Shown piece by piece: positions 58,286-64,000 of a stretch of 64,000 nt of DNA. This DNA is from Planomonospora_B alba (GTDB lineage: Bacteria > Actinomycetota > Actinomycetes > Streptosporangiales > Streptosporangiaceae). Both the position numbers and the translations under genes were made by a program. The notes beneath the pieces are model-generated. The model saw only the letters and a list, made by a program, of their open reading frames with translations, ran no database searches and had not been told where the DNA came from. Positions within the stretch are counted from its first letter, which is position 1, and every line of letters starts with the position of its first letter. The stretch is from NCBI RefSeq assembly GCF_039534085.1, contig NZ_BAAAUT010000038.1:1-64000 (forward strand). The letters run 5' to 3'.

Positions 58286-59635
58286 TTGTCTGAGTCGTCG
58301 GGGCACATCGTCATCGCTCCGGACAAGTTCAAGGGGTCGCTGACCGGGGCCGAGGTCGCCACCCGGGTCGCCGCGGGACTCGGCCCGCAGGCCGCCGTGG
58401 TCGCGCTGCCGGTGGCCGACGGCGGGGACGGCACCGTCGAGGCCGTCGTGGCCTGCGGATTCGAACGGGTGGAGGTCGAGGTCACCGGTCCCGTGGGGGA
58501 GCCGGTCCTCGCCGCCTACGCCTGGCACCCCTCCGGCACGCCCGGCGGCCCCGCCGGGGAGGCCGGCCCGGCCGTGCCCACGGCCGTGATCGAGCTGGCC
58601 GAGGCCTCGGGCCTGCGCCGCCTGCCGCCCGCGCGGGACGCCTCCGCCGGGGCGGGCCCGGTGGAGGCCGCGCCCGCGGGGGACGGTTCCGCCCGGCACG
58701 CCGGACCGGCCGCGCACGGCGGCGTCCGGCTCGCCCCGCTCACCGCGACCAGCCGGGGCACCGGCGAGCTCATCGCGCACGCCGTACGGCGCGGCGCCCG
58801 CCGGGTCGTCCTCGGCCTGGGCGGCAGCGCCTGCACCGACGGAGGCACCGGGATGATGGCGGCCCTCGGTGTGCGCTTCCTGGACGCCGAGGGCCGGGAG
58901 CTCCCGCCCGGCGGGGCCGCGCTGCGCGCCCTGGAGCGGATCGACACCTCGGGGATGACCGCGCTCGGCGGCGTCGAGTTCGTCGTGGCCTGCGACGTGG
59001 ACAACCCGCTGCTCGGCCCGTACGGCGCCGCCGCCGTCTACGCGCCGCAGAAGGGCGCGGACGCCGACGGCGTGAAGGTCCTGGAGGCCGGCCTCGCCCG
59101 GCTGGCCGCCGTCGCCGCGCACACCCACGGCCTGGCCGGCGCGGCCGAGCACGACGGCGTCGTGCGGTCCATGGGCGTGGCCGCGCAGCCGGGGGCCGGG
59201 GCCGCCGGGGGCGTGGGCTTCGCCGCCGTCGCCTTCCTGCGGGCGGAGATCCGCCCCGGCATCGAGTACCTGCTCGACCTGCTCGGCTTCCGGCGGCGGC
59301 TGGCCGGAGCCCGCCTCGTCGTCACCGGCGAGGGCTCCCTGGACGAGCAGACGCTGCGCGGGAAGGCCCCGGCGGGGGTCGCCGCCGCCGCGGGCGAGGC
59401 CGGGGTCCCGGTCGTCGCGGTCTGCGGCCGCCGCGCCCTCGGCGACGACGAGCTGCGGGCGGCCGGCATCCGCGCGGCCTACGCCCTGACCGACATCGAG
59501 CCCGACCCCGCGCGCTGCATGGCCGAGGCCGGCCCGCTGCTCGAACGGCTCGCCGCGAAGCTCGCCGCCGACTGGCTCGCGGCCCCGGCGGCGCCCGCGG
59601 CCCCGGCGGTCCCCGGCGCCCCCGCACCCCGGTAG
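58286..59635 (+). CDS. Glycerate kinase
   Basis: A 449-residue glycerate kinase of the GlxK/GarK type: IAPDKFKGSLTGAEVA at the N-terminus, PVADGGDGTVEAV, LGLGGSACTDGGTGMMAALG (phosphate binding), FVVACDVDNPLLGPYGAA and VTGEGSLDEQTLRGKAP. It phosphorylates glycerate for entry into glycolysis, which ends the glyoxylate branch of allantoin catabolism. A roughly 60-residue Ala/Gly/Pro-rich insertion lies at about 85-150. The start is TTG 58286 with GGGAG 5 nt upstream. A 96-nt gap separates it from the deaminase gene. Confidence 0.93.
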   Translation: MSESSGHIVIAPDKFKGSLTGAEVATRVAAGLGPQAAVVALPVADGGDGTVEAVVACGFERVEVEVTGPVGEPVLAAYAWHPSGTPGGPAGEAGPAVPTAVIELAEASGLRRLPPARDASAGAGPVEAAPAGDGSARHAGPAAHGGVRLAPLTATSRGTGELIAHAVRRGARRVVLGLGGSACTDGGTGMMAALGVRFLDAEGRELPPGGAALRALERIDTSGMTALGGVEFVVACDVDNPLLGPYGAAAVYAPQKGADADGVKVLEAGLARLAAVAAHTHGLAGAAEHDGVVRSMGVAAQPGAGAAGGVGFAAVAFLRAEIRPGIEYLLDLLGFRRRLAGARLVVTGEGSLDEQTLRGKAPAGVAAAAGEAGVPVVAVCGRRALGDDELRAAGIRAAYALTDIEPDPARCMAEAGPLLERLAAKLAADWLAAPAAPAAPAVPGAPAPR

Positions 59636-59675
59636 CGCCGCGGGGCCCGTCCCCGCCGACCCCAGGAGGACGCCC

Positions 59676-60968
59676 GTGCACGATCTGGTCATCACCTCCC
59701 GCCGGGTGGTGCTGCCCGGCGGGGAGCGCCCCGCGGCGGTCGCCGTACGGGACGGCAGGATCGCCGGCGTGCACGGCCCGGACGCCGTCCCCGAGGCGGC
59801 CGAGCGGGTCGAGCTGGGCGACGTGGCGCTGCTGCCCGGGCTCGTCGACAGCCACGTGCACGTCAACGAGCCCGGCCGCACGCACTGGGAGGGCTTCGCC
59901 ACCGCCACCCGGGCCGCCGCCGCGGGCGGGGTGACCACGATCGTGGACATGCCGCTCAACTCGCTCCCGCCGACCGTGGACCCCGCGGCGCTGGCCGCCA
60001 AGCGGCGGGCCGCGGCGGGGGCGTGCGCGGTCGACGTCGCCTTCTGGGGCGGCGCGGTCCCCGGCAACCTCGGCGGCCTGCGCGCCCTGCACGAGGCGGG
60101 GGTCCGCGGCTTCAAGTGCTTCCTGTCCCCGTCGGGCGTGGCGGAGTTCCCGCCGCTGGACGCCGCGCGGCTGAAGGCGGCGCTGGCCGAGGCGGCCGCC
60201 TTCGACGGCCTGGTGCTCGTGCACGCCGAGGATCCGGCGCTGCTCACCGAGCCCGCCGGGCCGACCTACCCGGAGTTCCTCGGCTCCCGGCCGGGCGAGG
60301 CCGAGCGCCGCGCCGTCGAGCTGGTGATCGCGCTGGCGGCGGAGACCGGCGCGCGGGTCCACATCCTGCACGTCTCCTCGGCGCTCTGCCTGGAGCCGCT
60401 GGCGCGGGCGCGGCGGGCCGGGGTGAGGGTCACCGCCGAGACCTGCCCGCACTACCTCGCGCTCGCCGCCGAGCAGGTGCCGGAGGGCGCCACGGCCTTC
60501 AAGTGCTGCCCGCCGATCCGCTCGGCGGGCAACCGGGAGGCGCTCTGGCGGGGCCTGGCCGACGGGGTGCTGGACTGCGTCGTCTCCGACCACTCGCCGT
60601 CCACCCCCGACCTGAAGACGCCCGACTTCGCCACCGCCTGGGGCGGCGTCTCCTCCCTCCAGCTGGGCCTGCCGGTCGTGTGGACCGAGGCGTCCCGGCG
60701 CGGGTACGGCCTGGCCGACGTGGCCGGATGGATGGCGCGCAACCCGGCGGCCCTGGCCGGGCTGGACGGCAAGGGCGCCATCGCCGCGGGCGCCGACGCC
60801 GACCTCGTCGCCTTCGACCCCGCCGGGAGCCTCACCGTGGACGCCGCGGCGCTGCACCACCGCAACCCGGTCACGCCGTACCACGGCATGACGCTCCGCG
60901 GGGTGGTCCGGGCCACCTGGCTGCGCGGCCGCCTGGTGGGGGAGACCCCCGCCGGGGTGCTGCTGTGA
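59676..60968 (+). CDS. allB: Allantoinase
   Basis: A 430-residue binuclear amidohydrolase that opens allantoin to allantoate. Metal-site residues are visible: DSHVHVNEPGRTHWEGF (HxH), GFKCFLSPSG (carboxylated Lys), VLVHAEDP (His), HILHVSSALC (His) and CVVSDHSPSTPDLK (Asp). ITPEGxxx-type late motif GKGAIAAGADADLVAFDP follows. The GTG start has AGGAGGA upstream. It lies 40 nt after glycerate kinase and 34 nt before allantoicase in one operon. Confidence 0.95.
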   Translation: MHDLVITSRRVVLPGGERPAAVAVRDGRIAGVHGPDAVPEAAERVELGDVALLPGLVDSHVHVNEPGRTHWEGFATATRAAAAGGVTTIVDMPLNSLPPTVDPAALAAKRRAAAGACAVDVAFWGGAVPGNLGGLRALHEAGVRGFKCFLSPSGVAEFPPLDAARLKAALAEAAAFDGLVLVHAEDPALLTEPAGPTYPEFLGSRPGEAERRAVELVIALAAETGARVHILHVSSALCLEPLARARRAGVRVTAETCPHYLALAAEQVPEGATAFKCCPPIRSAGNREALWRGLADGVLDCVVSDHSPSTPDLKTPDFATAWGGVSSLQLGLPVVWTEASRRGYGLADVAGWMARNPAALAGLDGKGAIAAGADADLVAFDPAGSLTVDAAALHHRNPVTPYHGMTLRGVVRATWLRGRLVGETPAGVLL

Positions 60969-61002
60969 CCGGCCCCGTCCGCACGAGAGAGAGGCCCCGC
61001 TC

Positions 61003-61974
61003 GTGAACCCGCCCGCGAACCCACCGGAGAACGCGTTCACCGACCTGCCCGACCTGGCCCTGCGCGCCTACGGCGGCGCGGTCGTCGCCGCCAGCGACGA
61101 GTCCTTCGCGGAGAAGGAGAACCTCATCCGGCCCGGCCGCCCGTCCTTTCGGCCGCACACCTTCGGCGCCAGAGGGCAGGTGTACGACGGCTGGGAGACG
61201 CGCCGCCGCCGCGAGCCCGGCCACGACTGGGCGCTGGTCCGGCTGGGCGTGCCCGGGACGGTCCGCGGCGTCGTGGTCGACACCGCCCACTTCACCGGCA
61301 ACCACCCGGCCTGCGCCTCGGTGGAGGCCGCCGCGGTGGACGGGTACCCCGCGGCCGGCGAGCTGCGGGCCGCCGAGTGGACGGAGATCGTCCCCAGGAG
61401 CCCGCTGCGGGGCGACGCCGAGCACGTCTTCGAGGTCGCCGACGGGCGCCGCTACACGCACGTCCGGCTGAACGCCTTCCCCGACGGCGGCGTCGCCCGG
61501 CTGCGCGTGCACGGCGAGCCCCGGCCCGACCTGTCGATCCACGAGGGGCTGAGCCTCGACCTCGCGGCCCTGGAGAACGGCGGGCTGGTGACGGCCTGCT
61601 CCGACGCGTTCTACTCCTCGCCCCACAACGTCGTCGCCCCCGGCCTGGCCCGCCACCAGGCCGAGGGGTGGGAGACCACGCGCCGCCGCGACGGCGGCAA
61701 CGACTGGCTGGTCATCCGCCTGGCGGGCGCCGGGATCGTGAAGCTCGCCGAGATCGACACCACCAACCTGGTGTTCAACGCCCCCGGCTGGGCCTCCCTC
61801 ACCGGGACGGGCCCGGACGGGGAGACCGCCCTGCTGCCGAGGACCCGGCTGCTGCCCGACACCCGGCACCGCTTCCGCATCGAGGACGGGCCGGCCGTCA
61901 CCCACGTCAGGGTCGACATCTACCCCGACGGCGGGCTCGCCCGGGTCCGCCTGCACGGCGTGCTCGACCGCTGA
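61003..61974 (+). CDS. alc: Allantoicase
   Basis: A 323-residue protein with two repeated allantoicase (jelly-roll) domains: residues about 20-165 (AYGGAVVAASDESFAEKENLI...GWETRRRREPGHDWALVRLG...HFTGNHPACASVEA) and about 190-320 (GLVTACSDAFYSSPHNVV...GWETTRRRDGGNDWLVIRLA...DTTNLVFNAPGWASL). It hydrolyses allantoate to ureidoglycolate and urea. The next enzymes, ureidoglycolate lyase and urease, are not in this window. A hairpin at 61997 closes the operon. Confidence 0.96.
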   Translation: MNPPANPPENAFTDLPDLALRAYGGAVVAASDESFAEKENLIRPGRPSFRPHTFGARGQVYDGWETRRRREPGHDWALVRLGVPGTVRGVVVDTAHFTGNHPACASVEAAAVDGYPAAGELRAAEWTEIVPRSPLRGDAEHVFEVADGRRYTHVRLNAFPDGGVARLRVHGEPRPDLSIHEGLSLDLAALENGGLVTACSDAFYSSPHNVVAPGLARHQAEGWETTRRRDGGNDWLVIRLAGAGIVKLAEIDTTNLVFNAPGWASLTGTGPDGETALLPRTRLLPDTRHRFRIEDGPAVTHVRVDIYPDGGLARVRLHGVLDR

Positions 61975-61996
61975 GCGGGAAGCGGCCGGGGCGGGC

Positions 61997-62024
61997 GGCC
62001 GGGCGGTGCTCCCGGCGCCCGGCC
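61997..62024. terminator. Terminator after the purine operon
   Basis: Stem GGCCGGGCG/CGCCCGGCC with a 10-nt loop between the convergent allantoicase and monooxygenase-like genes. Confidence 0.6.
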
Positions 62025-62063
62025 GGGCCCGGCCGGCACTCCCCGGCCGGACGCCCCCCGCGG

Positions 62064-62468
62064 TCACGCGCCCGCGGGCGGGGACCCCGCTGCGGACAGG
62101 TGCGGCCGGGCCCGGGCCCACACGGCCCGCAGGTCGCAACCCTCGGCCGTCCAGGCGGTGGACGTCAGCCGCCCCCGCCCGCGGTAGCGCCGCACGACCG
62201 CGACGTGTTCCGGCCAGGCCACGAACCGCCGCAGGTCCTGCTCGCTCCGCCAGACCGACACCGAGCCGCACCGGCGCTCCAGCGGTTCCGTCCACAGCCA
62301 CATCCCGACCGCGCCGTCCAGCCGGGGCCAGGCCCGGCGCAGCGCCAGCCCGGAACGGTGGATGCCGGGCAGGTCACGTGCCCGGTCGGCCCGGAAGGCG
62401 GTGACGGCCACCAGCACGGGACCGGTCGTATCCGCGGCCGGTCCGGCCGTCCACGCGCTCCTCAGCAT
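62064..62468 (-). CDS. Small protein with antibiotic-biosynthesis-monooxygenase-like fold
   Basis: A 134-residue protein of uncertain function. The sequence VLVAVTAFRADRARDLPGIHRSGLALRRAWPRLDGAVGMWLWTEPLERRCGSVSVWRSEQDLRRFVAWPEHVAVVRRYRGRGRLTSTAW suggests a dimeric alpha-beta-barrel of the ABM type, with the typical SVWRSEQDLRRFV segment. The ATG at 62468 overlaps the stop of the upstream gene by 7 nt (ATGCTGA), so they are translationally coupled. No ligand residues can be named. It is the second gene of a TetR-controlled operon. Confidence 0.7.
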   Translation of the reverse strand: MLRSAWTAGPAADTTGPVLVAVTAFRADRARDLPGIHRSGLALRRAWPRLDGAVGMWLWTEPLERRCGSVSVWRSEQDLRRFVAWPEHVAVVRRYRGRGRLTSTAWTAEGCDLRAVWARARPHLSAAGSPPAGA

Positions 62469-63103
62469 GCCGGGGCCGATGACGGGGCCGACGGCGGTGC
62501 CCACGCCGGGGAGCGGCCGAGCAGCCCGAGCAGCCGTTCGGTGGCGGAGGCGCCGGCGCGCACCGGGACCCGGGCGCCGAACGGGGCGCCGGGACCGCGG
62601 AAGCCCGGGACGTCAGGCCAGCCGGCGGCGATCGCCAGCGCGCCGGCCGCGGCCTCCTCGTCGAGCGGGTACGGCGCGCCGATGGACGCGGCGATGTCCC
62701 ATCCGTGGACGAGGACGTCGACGAAGTGCATGGCCATGGCGGTGCGGCCGCGGAACACGCCGAACTCCCGGACCTCGACCCGCCGGTCGTAGGCGTCCCC
62801 GGCGGCGAACGCGGCGGTGACCGCGGCCGCCGACGTCTGGTAGGCGCGGTACGGGTCGGTGCCGAGCTCGCCGCGGTCCCACGCGGACCGGTCGGTGGAC
62901 CGGTCGGCGGCCGCCGCGGCGAAGCCGTGGTTCTCGCTCACCATGTGGCGCAGCAGCTCGCCGAGGTTCCACGCCGTGCAGGGGGTGGGCGCGGCCAGGT
63001 GTTCGGGCCGGACCCGGGTGATCAGGTGTCCGGCGGTCTCCAGGGCCCGGCGGTCGAGGTCGCGCAGGTCCAGGGTCCGCACGTCCGGAGAGAACGTGTC
63101 CAT
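62462..63103 (-). CDS. TIGR03086 / DinB-like maleylpyruvate isomerase N-domain protein
   Basis: A 213-residue protein. The N-terminal four-helix DinB/mycothiol-dependent maleylpyruvate-isomerase-type domain contains RVRPEHLAAPTPCTAWNLGELLRHMVSENHGFAAA (His metal ligands in WNLGELLRHMVSENHG). In the C-terminal part, FVDVLVHGWDIAASIGAPYPLDEEAA holds the third His. The signature TPCTAWNLGELLRHM is that of TIGR03086 family proteins. These probably bind a divalent metal and a thiol cofactor; the substrate is unknown. AAAGGAG is 5 nt before the ATG. It is divergent from a TetR regulator. Confidence 0.88.
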   Translation of the reverse strand: MDTFSPDVRTLDLRDLDRRALETAGHLITRVRPEHLAAPTPCTAWNLGELLRHMVSENHGFAAAAADRSTDRSAWDRGELGTDPYRAYQTSAAAVTAAFAAGDAYDRRVEVREFGVFRGRTAMAMHFVDVLVHGWDIAASIGAPYPLDEEAAAGALAIAAGWPDVPGFRGPGAPFGARVPVRAGASATERLLGLLGRSPAWAPPSAPSSAPAC

Positions 63104-63117
63104 GAGTGCTCCTTTCG

Positions 63118-63180
63118 AGCACGAACGTTCGTGCTTGATTTGCACCGTACCGCGTGCGGCATAATTAAGCGAACGTTCGT
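63118..63180. promoter_or_regulatory. TetR operator boxes between the divergent genes
   Basis: AGCACGAACGTTCGTGCT (63118-63135) is a perfect 18-bp palindrome. A second copy of its core GCGAACGTTCGT (63169-63180) lies 48 bp downstream, just before the TetR start codon. Between them are a -35-like TTGCAC (63140-63145) and -10-like TAATTA (63162-63167). This fits autorepression plus repression of the divergent operon. Confidence 0.88.
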
Positions 63181-63197
63181 GCTGAAAAGAGGTGGCG

Positions 63198-63833
63198 ATG
63201 GCAGGCCGGCCGCGGGACGAGCGGACGCGGAACAGGATCCTGCGCCGGGCGGCGGACATCGCCTCAGCGGAGGGGCTGGAGGGCCTGTCGATCGGACGGC
63301 TGGCCGCCGACCTCGGCGTGAGCAAGAGCGGGCTCTTCGGCTACTTCGGCTCGAAGGAGGAGCTCCAGCTCGCCACGGTCCGGGTCGCGGCGGAGGTCTA
63401 CCTCCAGGAGGTCGTCCGGCCCGCACTGGCCGCGCCACCGGGCCTGGGGCGGGTGTGGCGGCTGTGCGACGGCTGGCTGGACTACTCCGAGCGGCGGGTC
63501 TTCCCCGGCGGATGCTTCTTCTTCGCGGTCACCGCCGAGTTCGACGCCCGCCCGGGGCGCGTGCGCGACGCGGTCGCCGCGGCGGGCCTCGAATGGAACC
63601 GCCTGGTCACGCGCACCGTCGACGACGCGCGCCGGCTCGGAGAGCTCACCGAGGACACCGAGCCCGGCCAGCTCGCCTTCGAGCTGACCGCGTTCCTGGA
63701 GACCGCCAACGCCGTTTCCCTGCTGCACGACGACCCCGCCGCCTACCGGCGGGCCAGGACCGCCGTCCGCACGCGCCTGCGGGCGGCCGCCACCGACCCC
63801 GCGGCCCTGCCCGGGCCGGACCCGGCGGCCTAG
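63198..63833 (+). CDS. TetR-family transcriptional regulator
   Basis: A 211-residue regulator. The N-terminal DNA-binding domain (about 8-55) reads RNRILRRAADIASAEGLEGLSIGRLAADLGVSKSGLFGYFGSKEELQLATV. The C-terminal ligand-binding domain (TetR_C, about 85-190) contains GGCFFFAVTAEFDARPGRVRDAVAAAGLEW. The GGCFF motif is seen in a common TetR subgroup. ATG 63198 is preferred; AGAGGTGG gives the ribosome binding site, and GTG 63192 is an alternative. It probably represses the TIGR03086/monooxygenase operon and itself. Confidence 0.94.
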   Translation: MAGRPRDERTRNRILRRAADIASAEGLEGLSIGRLAADLGVSKSGLFGYFGSKEELQLATVRVAAEVYLQEVVRPALAAPPGLGRVWRLCDGWLDYSERRVFPGGCFFFAVTAEFDARPGRVRDAVAAAGLEWNRLVTRTVDDARRLGELTEDTEPGQLAFELTAFLETANAVSLLHDDPAAYRRARTAVRTRLRAAATDPAALPGPDPAA

Positions 63834-63970
63834 ACCGTCCCGACCGGCGGTCCCGGACCCGGCCGCCCTGCTCGGCAGTGTCCCGCGGAGTGCCGGCCGC
63901 GACGGCGGACGCCTGCCCGGCCGTACCGTTGCCCCGGATCCCGCGAGCCGCTCCGGCCGGCCGGCGGCCC

Positions 63971-64000
63971 TCAGCCCTCCAGCCAGACGTAGCCCGCGAA
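63971..64000 (-). CDS. Possible 3' end of a gene on the minus strand (partial)
   Basis: The last 30 bases read FAGYVWLEG followed by TGA on the minus strand, with strong third-position GC. This may be the C-terminus of a gene that begins beyond base 64000. Only nine residues can be seen, so the identity is unknown. Confidence 0.35.
   Translation of the reverse strand, partial: FAGYVWLEG

Overview
This window comes from the chromosome of a high-GC actinomycete. The genes are GC-saturated at third positions, and there is an actinobacterial bcc/aa3 respiratory cluster, a c-di-AMP riboswitch in front of an NlpC/P60 gene, a PimB'-type mannosyltransferase and a MacRS-like two-component pair. The gene content and order resemble the block I recall from Mycobacterium (Rv2178c-Rv2200c) and from Streptomyces coelicolor (about SCO2110-2155). 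Streptosporangiales is my best guess; the genus cannot be fixed from sequence alone. Nothing indicates a prophage, transposon, CRISPR array or antibiotic gene cluster, so this is mostly core chromosome with small accessory modules. || Layout. 1-6.5 kb: end of ctaD, ctaF, an L,D-transpeptidase lipoprotein, then ctaE-qcrC-qcrA-qcrB on the minus strand. 6.5-13.9 kb: receiver-like protein, trpD, orphan histidine kinase behind a tiny leaderless ORF, Lrp-type sensor domain, DEDD exonuclease/GIY-YIG fusion, NYN nuclease and NlpC/P60 hydrolase. 14-17.9 kb: a vanZ-response regulator-kinase operon, then a CRP-like box, a ydaO c-di-AMP riboswitch and an NlpC/P60 gene that seems to start at CTG. 18-31.8 kb: two metalloproteases coupled to pimB', fadD15, phosphoesterase, SRPBCC protein, ArsA-like ATPase, ROK glucokinase, EEP phosphatase, secreted propeller protein, hydrolase and PlsC acyltransferase. 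31.8-41.7 kb: paired crcB genes, MarR/DoxX, homocysteine methyltransferase, GAF kinase, MerR/VIT-VWA module, Dps, WrbA and a lactonase. 41.7-49.9 kb: pfkA with a DasR-type box and PPi-type active-site residues, a MacRS-like pair split by a lipoprotein gene, thiI, a small secreted glycine-rich peptide, aroF under an aromatic-residue attenuator, and a sulfite-oxidase-like protein. 50-54 kb: LytS/LytTR pair, a hairpin-rich gap and endonuclease IV. 53.6-62 kb: a nine-gene purine/ureide catabolic operon. 62-64 kb: a TetR-controlled two-gene operon and the end of a further gene. || How the genes work together. The respiratory genes build the bcc complex and parts of aa3 oxidase. The riboswitch/NlpC, L,D-transpeptidase and other NlpC genes serve cell-wall remodelling. 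glk, pfkA and the lactonase are sugar-phosphate genes. trpD and aroF are aromatic amino-acid genes. The purine operon can turn 8-oxoguanine into urate and then, through 5-hydroxyisourate and OHCU, into allantoin, allantoate and ureidoglycolate, with glycerate kinase positioned to recover glyoxylate carbon. It carries two xanthine dehydrogenase subunits but no molybdenum subunit. || The strongest second-look items are the aroF leader peptide/attenuator (48963-49108), the CTG start behind the riboswitch (17287), the DasR-type box plus PPi-type PFK (41740-42886), the incomplete xanthine dehydrogenase in the uricolytic operon, the structured region at 52205-52409, and a recurring leaderless-promoter pattern (TAnnnT placed 5-8 nt before a start codon).
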